Below, piece by piece: positions 44,062 through 52,374 of a stretch of 64,000 nt of DNA. Numbering within the stretch: the first letter of the stretch is position 1; each line of letters begins with the position of its first letter. Location: positions 1-64,000 of the forward strand of contig NZ_JAFWOM010000168.1 of NCBI RefSeq assembly GCF_017545445.1. Direction: 5' to 3'. This DNA comes from Fibrobacter sp. (GTDB lineage Bacteria; Fibrobacterota; Fibrobacteria; Fibrobacterales; Fibrobacteraceae). The notes beneath the pieces were generated by a model that saw nothing but the letters and a program-made list of their open reading frames with translations, was not told the origin of the DNA and made no database searches. The position numbers and the translations under genes were made by a program.

Positions 44062-44843
44062 GGCGGTTTTATTTTGTAATGGCTCTGTTGCTTGCGAATG
44101 CGCTTGCGTTTGCGGCTTCGGATTCGCTTTCTGTTCCGGTGGGGACTTCCGGCTTGCAGAGTCCGACGGGAATTTGGTGGCCAGATCATCCATCGCCTTC
44201 GACGAAATTGCAGAAAGCGAAGAAGTCGCCCAAAGAAAAAAAATTGCAAAGCGTGCGGGCAGACGTGTGGGCCGATGCAGCATCTTCGCCTGTGGTTGTC
44301 TGGTTTCATGGCGGAATGAGCAGTTCAAATTGTGCGAAAGGGCTTGTTGCGGGGGCTGACTTTGCGGAACTTTACCCTGGAAAAATAACGGTGAGCGTTT
44401 CTGCTTGTCGCGAGAACCATTGGGTCACGAAGGGGATGATTGACGCTGTTGATGCTGCGCTGGATTCCGTGGCGGCCCGTCGGAAATCGCCTGTGGAAAA
44501 GGTTTCGCTGGTAGGCATTTCGGATGGCTCTCTTGGCGTGCTCGTCTATTCGCTCGAAGGCCGTCGGGCGGTGGAAGACCATTTGCTGATGAGTTCTTTT
44601 GGAGGTTTCCTGGGAGAGCCGCAGGCTGTTGCGTCGCCAATGAAAATGCATTCGGGACGGTGGCGTTTTTTGCAGGGAGGCAAGGACCGGCTTTACCCGT
44701 CGGACAAAACTGTTCCGTGGATAACAGAATTCTGCAAGGCTGTTCAGGTGGACTGCGAACTCCGGTTCGACCCGGAGGGCGAGCATGACTGGTCGTATTG
44801 GCGGAACAAACGAATGGACTGGATCAACGACGCGGTGAAATAA
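44058..44843 (+). CDS. Exported alpha/beta-hydrolase
   Basis: 261 residues. A signal peptide is followed by VVVWFHGGMSSS (oxyanion region), the nucleophile elbow GISDG, GGKDRLYP with the acid, and HDWSYW with the catalytic His: the full triad in the expected order. The substrate is not clear; the build resembles feruloyl/acetyl esterases or poly-ester hydrolases. It is coupled by ATGA to the membrane gene upstream. Confidence 0.75.
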   Translation: MRRFYFVMALLLANALAFAASDSLSVPVGTSGLQSPTGIWWPDHPSPSTKLQKAKKSPKEKKLQSVRADVWADAASSPVVVWFHGGMSSSNCAKGLVAGADFAELYPGKITVSVSACRENHWVTKGMIDAVDAALDSVAARRKSPVEKVSLVGISDGSLGVLVYSLEGRRAVEDHLLMSSFGGFLGEPQAVASPMKMHSGRWRFLQGGKDRLYPSDKTVPWITEFCKAVQVDCELRFDPEGEHDWSYWRNKRMDWINDAVK

Positions 44844-44898
44844 TTTGGTGGATGAACCCGTAGAGTTGCGTAAATAAACTCCAAATTGCGGCGACCCC

Positions 44899-44927
44899 TT
44901 GACAAAAGCGCGTTTTTTTTCAAAATT
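44899..44927 (+). promoter_or_regulatory. Candidate promoter of tRNA-Leu(CAG)
   Basis: TTGACA at 44899-44904 with an A/T-rich place (CAAAATT) 16 bases later, ending 12 bases before the tRNA. The -10 box is poor. Confidence 0.35.
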
Positions 44928-44938
44928 TGGTGCACCAC

Positions 44939-45022
44939 GCGGATGTGGTGGAACTGGTAGACACGCTAGATTCAGGTTCTAGTGCTCGCGAGGGCATGAA
45001 GGTTCAAGTCCTTTCATCCGCA
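44939..45022 (+). tRNA. tRNA-Leu(CAG)
   Basis: 84-nt class II cloverleaf. The acceptor GCGGATG / CATCCGC is perfect; the anticodon loop TTCAGGT carries CAG; the variable arm is GCTCGCGAGGGC and the T loop TTCAAGT. CCA is not encoded. Confidence 0.95.
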
Positions 45023-45025
45023 CTG

Positions 45026-45055
45026 AAAAACCCGGTAGTTCGCTATCGGGTTTTT
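45026..45055 (+). terminator. Terminator of tRNA-Leu(CAG)
   Basis: Stem CCCGGTAG / CTATCGGG (one G-T pair), loop TTCG, T run; A residues on the left side add further pairs. Confidence 0.9.
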
Positions 45056-45119
45056 CGTTTTTTAACATGAATAATTAGCTTGGATAAAATAGGAGAGGTT
45101 AAACAAAGGTTCTAGCCAA

Positions 45120-45710
45120 TTAGCAGAAATCTTTGGCTAAAAGAGCAAAACGTATATGGTCTTCGTAGCGACCATGGAGGCGTTCGTACTCGCGGCAAAT
45201 TCCTTCTTCGCAGAACCCGGCACGGCGGGCGACGGCGGCACTTTTCGGGTTGTGGACTGATGCAGATAGTTCTAGACGATTGATGCCAATCGCAAATGCT
45301 TCGCTAGCCATCAAGAGGAGTGCTTCTGTTGCTAGTCCGCGACCGCAAAAACGCTTGCCAAGCCAGTAACTGACGGTTGCAGAACGATTTGCCCATTGCA
45401 CGTAGCCGAGCATGATGCAGCCAGCCACGACTTCGCCGCTCGGAGTCTTTTCAAAAATTCCCCAGCAAGCCCCGTTTGCCATTTGCGATTGCATTTCCCA
45501 TGATTCAATCATTGCCGAAACGTATTCGGTCGATTGGCATTCGTCCGGCCATGGCAAATGTTCAGACAAGAAATCCCGCGATTCGTCAATAAGCGTAAAC
45601 AGAGGTTGCACATCTGGTTTACTAAGCGGACGCAACACAACTCGGTCGCCTGCAATTTCTTCAAGCGGAATTTCGTTCAATTCCATGACGCTATCGATTC
45701 TTTCGCTCAT
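45120..45710 (-). CDS. GNAT acetyltransferase (RimJ/RimL type)
   Basis: 196 residues from the ATG at 45710, which has AGAGGTTG just upstream. GNAT blocks: VVLRPLSKPDVQPLF at the start, GRGLATEAL for acetyl-CoA binding, NRLELSASVHNPKSAAVARRAGF and the ending G.CREYERLHGRYEDHIRFALL. RimJ/RimL-type enzymes acetylate protein N-termini or small amines; the substrate here is not defined. Confidence 0.9.
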   Translation of the reverse strand: MSERIDSVMELNEIPLEEIAGDRVVLRPLSKPDVQPLFTLIDESRDFLSEHLPWPDECQSTEYVSAMIESWEMQSQMANGACWGIFEKTPSGEVVAGCIMLGYVQWANRSATVSYWLGKRFCGRGLATEALLLMASEAFAIGINRLELSASVHNPKSAAVARRAGFCEEGICREYERLHGRYEDHIRFALLAKDFC

Positions 45711-45756
45711 TACAACCTCTTGTAGATGTAAACGTAAAAAAATTGTGAAACACTGG

Positions 45757-45797
45757 GTTATCACTCGTCTCTCGTCTTTCGTCTTTCATCTCTCGTC
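45757..45797. repeat. Heptad tract (TCGTCTT type)
   Basis: TCGTCTC TCGTCTT TCGTCTT TCATCTC TCGTCTT, period 7, upstream of the GNAT gene and the xylan cluster. Confidence 0.75.
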
Positions 45798-45929
45798 TTT
45801 AACCCCATTACCAAAGTGTCAATGGAAAATTTTTGCGTTTTTGAAAGAATTTCCCATGGCTGTGGTAGATTTAAATTGAACCTTCGTGCGTTTTAGTAGA
45901 ACTGTGCGAAATAAAATGGGAGATATGAA

Positions 45930-48005
45930 ATGAAGTGTATGGGTGATGTTTTGAAGGTGACCGCTTTCGGTTTGGCTTTTTCTATTCCGGCGTTTGCTTC
46001 TACCGTGAATGTAGATGTAACTGAAGAACATCAGGTGATTCGCGGTTTTGGCGGCATGGTGCATAACGAATGGCAGGGCGGTAGCGGCCTTTCCGAAGCC
46101 GATGCAAAGCTTGCGTTCGGTACGGGTGACGGTCAGATTGGTTTGAATACGCTCCGCATTCCGGTGTATGCGAACTCCAATTCGTTTAACAAGGAAGTGA
46201 ACGCTGCAAAGTACGCTAAGAAATATGCGGGCGATGACTTTATCTTATATGCAACGCCTTGGACTTCGCCGTATGCAGGTGCGAACCAGCACATGTCTTC
46301 GTCGAACTACCAGAAGTATGTCGATCACCTGAATAACTTCAATGACTACATGAAGAATCAGGGTGTTCCTTTGTATGCAATTTCCATCAGTAACGAACCG
46401 GACTGGTGCGGCGAATGGGCTTGCTGGAGCGCCGATGAAATCTACAACTTCACCAAGGGCTATGCCGATAAGATGCGCAAGAACGGCGTCAAGGTGATTT
46501 CGACGGAGTCATTCCGCTACGACAAGAATCTTTACAACAAAGTCTTGAACGACGCCAATGCCCTCAAGAACTGGGATATTCTCGGTGCGCACTTCTATGC
46601 AAGTGACAGAAGAACCGGGGACAACTTCTTCCAATATTCTTTGGCTGACCAGAAAAAGGTCGAACGCTGGATGACGGAACACTACACCGAAAGCCAGGGC
46701 AGTGGCAACTACTGGCGCACGATTACGAATACGGGTGACCAGGCGAACGCCAACAAGCGCGATACCGTGAACGCCATGGACGTGGCTTACGAAATGCATC
46801 GCGGGCTTGTCCTCGGAAACTTCAGCCAATATACTTGGTGGTACATCCGTCGCTGCTACGGCCTCATCATGGAAAAGGACTTTGGCAACAAGCTTCAGAT
46901 TCCGCAGAACGAAATCGGCAAGGTCAGTAAGCGCGGTTACGTGATGAGCCAGTTCGCTCGCTTTATCCGCCCGGGTGCGGTCCGCGTGGGGGCTACGGCA
47001 AATCCCGAGAAGGAGGTTTTTGCATCCGCTTACAAGAGCAAGGATGGCGATAGCGTTATCGTGGTGCTCGTGAACCGCGACTATAAGAATAGCAAGACTG
47101 TAACCGTGAAGGTGCAAGGCGCCGATGTTCAGACCTTCCACATGTACACCACCAGCGAAGCAAAGAACGCCAAGGATGAAGGCGAAGTCGAGGTCAAGAA
47201 TGGCTCCGTGACGATTACGATGGATGCTGGTAATGCAATCAACAAGGACTGCATCGTGACGCTCGTGGGCGTTGGTACTCCGGCAGATCCTGTGCCGCGT
47301 GAACCGTTTGGTGGCAAGGTCGCTGAAATTCCGGGCAAGGTTGAAGCTGAAAACTTCGACATTCCGGGTACGGGCAAGGCTAACAAATCCTACTACGAAA
47401 ACGATTCCGAAGACCGTGGCGAAACGAACTACCGCGAAGGCACGGGCGTTGACATTTACAAGAAGGGTACCGGCTACGTCGTAGGCTACAACGAAGAAGG
47501 CGAATGGCTCGAATACTCCGTGAACGTGAAGGAAGCTGGCGATTATACCATGTTCGCTTCTGTCGCTACGTCTAATTCGACATCTGGTTTCTCGCTCTCT
47601 TTGGATGGCGATGTGCTTGTTGAAAATGTCGCTCTTTCGGGCTCAAGCTTTGACGAATTTACCAAGGTCAAGGCCAACGTGAAGCTCCCGGCGGGTGAAC
47701 ATATCCTCCGCATGACGGTGACGGGTTCCTGGTTCGATATCGACTACTTCAACTTTGCAAAGGGCAAGGACGCCAAGGATCCGGATGACGAAACGAATGC
47801 TTTGCGTGGCTCGGCTTTCCGCATGATGACCGGGGTCGAACATTATAGTGTCTTTGATTTGAACGGCATGCTTGTGGGCAAGTTCGAGGCTCGGGATGCG
47901 GCTGATGTGGCCCGCCTTACCAAGAATGTGGCTCGCAGGGGTGGCGTTTATTTAGTCAAGTCGCTGCGCGGCGGTAAGGCCTACCGCATCTCGGTCGTCA
48001 AATGA
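45930..48005 (+). CDS. GH30 glucuronoxylanase with CBM6 and Fibrobacter C-terminal module
   Basis: 691 residues. A signal peptide (AFA) leads to a GH30 barrel: RGFGGM.HNEWQG near the start, ISISNEPDW with E156 as acid/base, and WMTEHYTE with E250 as nucleophile. The sequence and the Arg/Tyr-containing loops fit subfamily 8 (glucuronoxylan xylanohydrolases). A beta-sandwich side domain ends about residue 455. Residues about 465-610 are a CBM6 (PGKVEAENFD...GEWLEYSVNV, W.DIDYFNF). The last 65 residues (SVFDLNGMLVGKF...GGVYLVKSL) match the C-termini of the two esterases downstream, as in the FPm-1 module of F. succinogenes. It breaks 4-O-methylglucuronoxylan; the acetyl xylan esterases would remove blocking acetates. 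Confidence 0.9.
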   Translation: MKCMGDVLKVTAFGLAFSIPAFASTVNVDVTEEHQVIRGFGGMVHNEWQGGSGLSEADAKLAFGTGDGQIGLNTLRIPVYANSNSFNKEVNAAKYAKKYAGDDFILYATPWTSPYAGANQHMSSSNYQKYVDHLNNFNDYMKNQGVPLYAISISNEPDWCGEWACWSADEIYNFTKGYADKMRKNGVKVISTESFRYDKNLYNKVLNDANALKNWDILGAHFYASDRRTGDNFFQYSLADQKKVERWMTEHYTESQGSGNYWRTITNTGDQANANKRDTVNAMDVAYEMHRGLVLGNFSQYTWWYIRRCYGLIMEKDFGNKLQIPQNEIGKVSKRGYVMSQFARFIRPGAVRVGATANPEKEVFASAYKSKDGDSVIVVLVNRDYKNSKTVTVKVQGADVQTFHMYTTSEAKNAKDEGEVEVKNGSVTITMDAGNAINKDCIVTLVGVGTPADPVPREPFGGKVAEIPGKVEAENFDIPGTGKANKSYYENDSEDRGETNYREGTGVDIYKKGTGYVVGYNEEGEWLEYSVNVKEAGDYTMFASVATSNSTSGFSLSLDGDVLVENVALSGSSFDEFTKVKANVKLPAGEHILRMTVTGSWFDIDYFNFAKGKDAKDPDDETNALRGSAFRMMTGVEHYSVFDLNGMLVGKFEARDAADVARLTKNVARRGGVYLVKSLRGGKAYRISVVK

Positions 48006-48028
48006 TTTAAATAATCCTCCTCCTAAAT

Positions 48029-48083
48029 AACCTTTTCGTCATTTTTTTTGCTGATTTAAGCGAACGGGGATGACGAGAAGGTT
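48029..48083 (+). terminator. Inverted repeat after GH30 gene
   Basis: AACCTTTTCGTCAT (48029-48042) pairs with ATGACGAGAAGGTT (48070-48083), 13 of 14 Watson-Crick and one G-T. The loop contains a run of eight T. No T run follows, so it may instead be a regulatory or REP-like palindrome. Confidence 0.5.
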
Positions 48084-48118
48084 TCTTAAAATTGTTTGTT
48101 TGGTTATGGGATATCACT

Positions 48119-49735
48119 ATGAGTGCGAAAAAACACTTTAGGAAAGCGATGGCTGTCGCAGGCGTTGCTGTCGGCTTTTCCTTGTTTGCTGTTACGGATG
48201 CCAATGCCGCTCCGGATCCGAACTTCCATATCTACATTGCTTACGGGCAATCGAACATGGAAGGTAACGCCACGAACTTTACCGACAAGGACAAAAAGGA
48301 ACATCCCCGCGTCAAGATGTTCGCGACGACGTCTTGCCCCAGGCTGAACCGCCCCACGGTGGGCGAGATGTACCCGGCCGTGCCTCCGATGTTCAAGTGT
48401 AATGCCGGCCTTTCTCCGGCTGACTGGTTTGGCCGCCACATGGCAGACTCTTTGCCGGACGTGACTATCGGTATTATCCCGGTGGCGCAAGGCGGTACGA
48501 GCATTCGTTTGTTCGATCCGGACGATTACAAGAACTACATCGCCTCTGCTGCCGACTGGCTCCAGAGCGGCGCGAAGGCTTATGGTAATGATGGTAATGC
48601 CATGGGCCGAATCATCGAAGTGGCCAAAAAGGCTCAGGAAAAGGGTGTCATCAAGGGCATCATCTTTCACCAGGGTGAAACCGATGGCGGCATGAGCAAC
48701 TGGGAACAGATTGTCAAGAAAACCTACGAGTACATGCTCAAGCAGCTGAACCTCAAAGCCGAAGAAACTCCGTTTGTCGCCGGTGAAATGGTCGATGGAG
48801 GTTCTTGCGCTGGTTTCAACTCTCGTGTGAATAACCTTTCCAAGTACATCGTGAACTTTGGCGTGGCCAGTTCCAAGGGTTACGGCAGCAAGGGTGATGG
48901 ACTCCACTTTACCGTGGAAGGCTACCGTGGCATGGGACTCCGCTATGCGCAGCAGATGCTCAAGCTCATCAATGTAGCGCCGGTGGATCCTGTTCCGCAA
49001 GAGCCGTTCAAAGGCAAGGCTATTGAAATTCCGGGCAAGATTGAAGTCGAGGATTTCGACAAGCCAGGTATTGGCAAGAACGATGATGGCACGAGTAATG
49101 CCTCGTTTAGCGACGAAGATTCCGAAAACCACGGCGATAGCGATTACCGCAAGGACACGGGCGTGGACCTGTACAAGACCGCAGATGGTGTTGCTCTGGG
49201 CTACACGCAGGTTGGCGAATGGCTCGAATATACTGTTGAAGTCATAGCTGATGGCGAATACAGCGTCGAGGCTAGTGTCGCCGCAGGCAATTCAACTTCC
49301 GCATTCAAGCTTTACATCGACGAAAAAGCCATAACGGATGAAGTTTCCGTGCCGCAGACCGCCGACAACAAGTGGGATACGTACAAGACGATAGATATCA
49401 AGGATAAGGTCGCCTTAAAGGCTGGCAAGCATGTGCTCAAGCTCGAAATTACCGCCAATTACGCGAACATCGACTGGATCCAGTTCAGCCGACTGGGCGA
49501 GGTACTGCCCTATGAAAGTATTGCAAAAGTCCGTTTTGACGCTACCGAAACAGAAAGCAACTTTAGCGTGTATAACATGCAGGGTAAAAAGCTCGGAACT
49601 TTCACCGCCAAGGGAATGGCCGCTGCGATGAACCTCGTCAAGTCCGACGCAAAACTCCGCAAGCACTCGCAGGGCGTGTTTTTCATCCGTAAAAACGGCG
49701 AATCGCACATCAAGAAGGTGGTCGTCCATGAATAA
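48119..49735 (+). CDS. CE6 acetyl xylan esterase with CBM6 and C-terminal module
   Basis: 538 residues. A signal peptide ending ANA, then an SGNH-type esterase: IYIAYGQSNMEG holds the nucleophile Ser, IIFHQGETDGG is the conserved central block, and GDGLHFTVEGY supplies Asp/His. A CBM6 follows (PGKIEVEDFDKPG, GEWLEYTVEV) and the C-terminal 70 residues end in SQGVFFIRKNGESHIKKVVVHE. It removes acetyl groups from xylan outside the cell. Two CE6-CBM6 esterases side by side are known from F. succinogenes (Axe6A/Axe6B); the match to those is by memory of the architecture. The stop overlaps a micro-ORF (ATGAATAA). Confidence 0.9.
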   Translation: MSAKKHFRKAMAVAGVAVGFSLFAVTDANAAPDPNFHIYIAYGQSNMEGNATNFTDKDKKEHPRVKMFATTSCPRLNRPTVGEMYPAVPPMFKCNAGLSPADWFGRHMADSLPDVTIGIIPVAQGGTSIRLFDPDDYKNYIASAADWLQSGAKAYGNDGNAMGRIIEVAKKAQEKGVIKGIIFHQGETDGGMSNWEQIVKKTYEYMLKQLNLKAEETPFVAGEMVDGGSCAGFNSRVNNLSKYIVNFGVASSKGYGSKGDGLHFTVEGYRGMGLRYAQQMLKLINVAPVDPVPQEPFKGKAIEIPGKIEVEDFDKPGIGKNDDGTSNASFSDEDSENHGDSDYRKDTGVDLYKTADGVALGYTQVGEWLEYTVEVIADGEYSVEASVAAGNSTSAFKLYIDEKAITDEVSVPQTADNKWDTYKTIDIKDKVALKAGKHVLKLEITANYANIDWIQFSRLGEVLPYESIAKVRFDATETESNFSVYNMQGKKLGTFTAKGMAAAMNLVKSDAKLRKHSQGVFFIRKNGESHIKKVVVHE

Positions 49736-49811
49736 AAGAGAATTGACTATCGTAAAGCAAATTGCGTTCTTTAGCATTGTGGCGGTCGTGCTAGGCCTCG
49801 TTTACGGGTAG
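49728..49811 (+). CDS. 27-residue membrane micro-protein coupled to esterase 1
   Basis: MNKRELTIVKQIAFFSIVAV + VLGLVYG. The ATG overlaps the esterase stop in ATGAATAA, and AAGGTGG inside the esterase codons serves as ribosome-binding site at a good distance. A charged N-terminus is followed by a single hydrophobic helix. A paralogue sits in the same place behind the second esterase (51810-51893). Between the two, 11 codons differ silently and 5 change the residue, which points to selection on the protein. Confidence 0.75.
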   Translation: MNKRELTIVKQIAFFSIVAVVLGLVYG

Positions 49812-49876
49812 GCTGTTTTAGATTTGTCACCCCGGCATGACAATCCTCTCTGCTTACATGGTGCTTCTCACATTTG

Positions 49877-49932
49877 TCACCCCGGATTTAGGTTGGTGAG
49901 CTTGCCGAACCATTCCGGGGTCGGCTTTTTTT
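49877..49932 (+). terminator. Terminator with CCCCGGA / TCCGGGG stem
   Basis: Perfect 7-bp stem (49880-49886 with 49914-49920) and a seven-T run. The left arm TTTGTCACCCCGG also occurs at 49823-49835, so it is part of a short repeated element. Confidence 0.7.
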
Positions 49933-49960
49933 AATGTATGGCCACACGGATTCGATTTTA

Positions 49961-50001
49961 CTAACGTAAAATCTGTCTAAGACAAAAACGTTAGCTTTTT
50001 T
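49961..50001 (+). terminator. Second terminator-like hairpin upstream of esterase 2
   Basis: CTAACGT (49961-49967) pairs with ACGTTAG (49988-49994), followed by six T. The rest of 50002-50158 shows no gene and should hold the promoter of the second esterase. Confidence 0.6.
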
Positions 50002-50158
50002 CGATAATGCGTAAGGCAATTTTTTTGCGTTTTTGGCGCGAAATGGGGGAGTTTGGCTATCGTAAAGGAGTACAACGCTAAATGGAAATTTTTTAGCGAA
50101 TTTGAAAAATTAAGGGTAATTTTAAGCATGTAAAAACAATTGGATTGAGGGCTTTTCT

Positions 50159-51817
50159 ATGAGTGTGGAAAAAAATCTCAAAAAATTAATGGTTGCCGCA
50201 GGCGTTGCTGCTGTTTTTTCCCTGTTTGCGGTTTCGGGTGCGAGTGCTGCCCCCAACCCCAATTTCCATATCTATATTGCCTATGGCCAAAGCAACATGT
50301 CAGGTAACGGCGATATCGTGCCTGCAGAGGACCAGGCTACGGATCCTAAGAATTTCATCATGCTGGCGTCGCACACGGCTAATGCGAGCCAGCGTAGCGG
50401 TCGCACCACCCAGTCCATCAAGACGGGCGAATGGTATCCGGCGATTCCCCCGATGTTCCATCCTACCGAGAACCTCTCCCCGGCGGACTATTTCGGTCGT
50501 GCGATGGTCGATTCGTTGCCGGGTGTCACCGTGGGCATTATACCTGTAGCGATAGGTGCTGTAGCCATCAAGGCTTTCGACAAGGATCAGTACAAAGCTT
50601 ATTTTAATTCTGCTGAAAGTTATATCAAGAACTGGGCGAAGGACTACGATTCCAATCCCTATCAGAGAATTGTAGATTTGGGCAAGAAGGCCAAGGAAGT
50701 GGGCGTCATCAAAGGCTTTATTTTCCATCAAGGCGAAACCGATGGTTCTGGATCAGATTGGCAGAATAATGTCTATAAGACCTACAAGGACTTTATAACG
50801 GCTCTTGAATTGGACGAAAACGAAGTGGCGTTTGTGGCGGGCGAATTGCTCCAAGAAGGCAACAACTGCTGCGGTAGCAAGAATGCCGGTATTGCCCAGC
50901 TTAAAAACAAGTTCAAGAAGTTTGGTTTGGCCTCTTCCAAGGGCTTGCAGGGCAATGGCAGGGACCCTTACCACTTTGGCCGTGCCGGCGTGATTGAACT
51001 AGGCAAACGTTACTGCTCCGAAATGCTCAAGCTTATCGATAAGACGATTGACCCGAACGCCCCGGCTGTGAACTTGGTGGATCCTACCAAATCGACGGTT
51101 CCCGATGAACCTCCCGAGGAATACGGTCCCTATGGCGATGCTCCCGCAATTATTCCTGGCACTATTGAAGCCGAAAACTATAACAAGGGCGGTGCAAACA
51201 AGGCCTATATGGACTTGAGTGAAGGCAACGAAGGGAACAAGTTCCGCAAGGATGACGTGGATATTTATCAGCCGAACATGGGTATTGCTGTTGGCCACTG
51301 CCAAAAGACGGAATGGCTCAAATATTCCGTGAAGGTGGAAGCCGATGGCGATTACGAAATTTCTGCCAAAGTGGCTGGCGATAACGGAACGGGTAGCTTT
51401 GTGCTCTATATGGACAGTGTGCGTATCGGCGATGAAATAAAGAACGAAGGAAAGGGTAATGATGTGTATTCCGTCGTGAGCGGCGGCAAGGCGACTTTGA
51501 AAAAAGGCGAACACGAATTGAAGCTCGAAATCACGAACGACTGGATTGATATCGACTACATCGAATTCAAGGCGGCAAAAGATACGGTTTCTGACGGGAT
51601 TGCTAACATCCGCATTGGCACGATCGAAGCCGAAAGCAACTTTAGCGTCTATAACATATACGGTCAAAAACTCGGCTCGTTTACCGCCAAGGGCATGGCC
51701 GATGCCATGAATTCCGTGAAGACCGATGCAAAGCTCCGCAAACAGTCCCAGGGCGTGTTCTTCATCCGCAAGGATGGCGAAAAACTCCATACGAAAAAGG
51801 TGGTTGTCCATGAATAA
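50159..51817 (+). CDS. Second CE6 acetyl xylan esterase with CBM6 and C-terminal module
   Basis: 552 residues, paralogue of the previous esterase with the same plan. Signal peptide ending ASA; GQSNMSG (nucleophile Ser), GFIFHQGETDG and GRDPYHFG (Asp/His). A CBM6 starts at PGTIEAENYNKGG. The C-terminal module ends SQGVFFIRKDGEKLHTKKVVVHE. The catalytic domains differ well beyond the tails, so the duplication is not recent. TGAGGG lies upstream of the ATG. A tandem micro-ORF overlaps its stop in the same way as in the first copy. Confidence 0.9.
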   Translation: MSVEKNLKKLMVAAGVAAVFSLFAVSGASAAPNPNFHIYIAYGQSNMSGNGDIVPAEDQATDPKNFIMLASHTANASQRSGRTTQSIKTGEWYPAIPPMFHPTENLSPADYFGRAMVDSLPGVTVGIIPVAIGAVAIKAFDKDQYKAYFNSAESYIKNWAKDYDSNPYQRIVDLGKKAKEVGVIKGFIFHQGETDGSGSDWQNNVYKTYKDFITALELDENEVAFVAGELLQEGNNCCGSKNAGIAQLKNKFKKFGLASSKGLQGNGRDPYHFGRAGVIELGKRYCSEMLKLIDKTIDPNAPAVNLVDPTKSTVPDEPPEEYGPYGDAPAIIPGTIEAENYNKGGANKAYMDLSEGNEGNKFRKDDVDIYQPNMGIAVGHCQKTEWLKYSVKVEADGDYEISAKVAGDNGTGSFVLYMDSVRIGDEIKNEGKGNDVYSVVSGGKATLKKGEHELKLEITNDWIDIDYIEFKAAKDTVSDGIANIRIGTIEAESNFSVYNIYGQKLGSFTAKGMADAMNSVKTDAKLRKQSQGVFFIRKDGEKLHTKKVVVHE

Positions 51818-51893
51818 TCGAGAAAAGGCTATTGTAAAACAAATCGCGTTCTTCTTTATTGTTGCTGTAACCCTCGGCCTCGTGTATGGGTAG
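51810..51893 (+). CDS. 27-residue membrane micro-protein coupled to esterase 2
   Basis: MNNREKAIVKQIAFFFIVAV + TLGLVYG. It overlaps the esterase stop in ATGAATAA, has AAGGTGG upstream, and matches the first copy at 22 of 27 residues while third codon positions differ freely. One hydrophobic helix, basic/charged start. The function is unknown; placement suggests a link to secretion or membrane handling of the esterases. Confidence 0.75.
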   Translation: MNNREKAIVKQIAFFFIVAVTLGLVYG

Positions 51894-51928
51894 TGGATTC
51901 TAGCGAATTGAATTTACTGCATTATTTT

Positions 51929-51962
51929 GCCCGACTCAATTAAATTTGATCGGGCTTTTTTT
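51929..51962 (+). terminator. Terminator of esterase 2 unit
   Basis: GCCCGACTCAA / TTGATCGGGC stem (one bulge) with an A/T loop and seven T. Confidence 0.85.
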
Positions 51963-51995
51963 ATTTCTTTCATATAATTTGTATATTACGTTAAA

Positions 51996-52349
51996 ATGAG
52001 AATGTTTCGCAGTTTATTGATTGTTTTCTTACTAGCCTCTTCTTTGTGGGCGAAAACCGAGTATTTTATTTTGCCTGTGCAATTGCAGGGAGTCCATGAA
52101 GATTATGCCGAAAGAATAATTTCATTGGTCAAGGAATATGCTGCTATAGATGGCTATGCCATTGTCTCCAATGAAAAAGATTGCGATTACTTGTTGCAGA
52201 TAAAATTGCTTCGCGAAGAAATCGGTGTTGCCGTTATTTTTGAAAAGAAAAAAAAGAACGATAAAGTTGTATGGTCTTATGGACACATAGCCTATACGCC
52301 GAATGATTTTATTCCTATCGTGAGCTATGTCTCGCGTGAAATAAAGTGA
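51996..52349 (+). CDS. Small exported protein, unknown function
   Basis: 117 residues (ATG 51996; a second ATG at 52002 is possible). The signal peptide ends LWA. The mature part has a Glu/Tyr-rich helix and a Lys-Lys-Lys-Lys turn. It is probably periplasmic. Not recognised. A lipoprotein gene follows 25 bases after it. Confidence 0.7.
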   Translation: MRMFRSLLIVFLLASSLWAKTEYFILPVQLQGVHEDYAERIISLVKEYAAIDGYAIVSNEKDCDYLLQIKLLREEIGVAVIFEKKKKNDKVVWSYGHIAYTPNDFIPIVSYVSREIK

Positions 52350-52374
52350 TGATTATAATAGGAACTTTGGGCGT

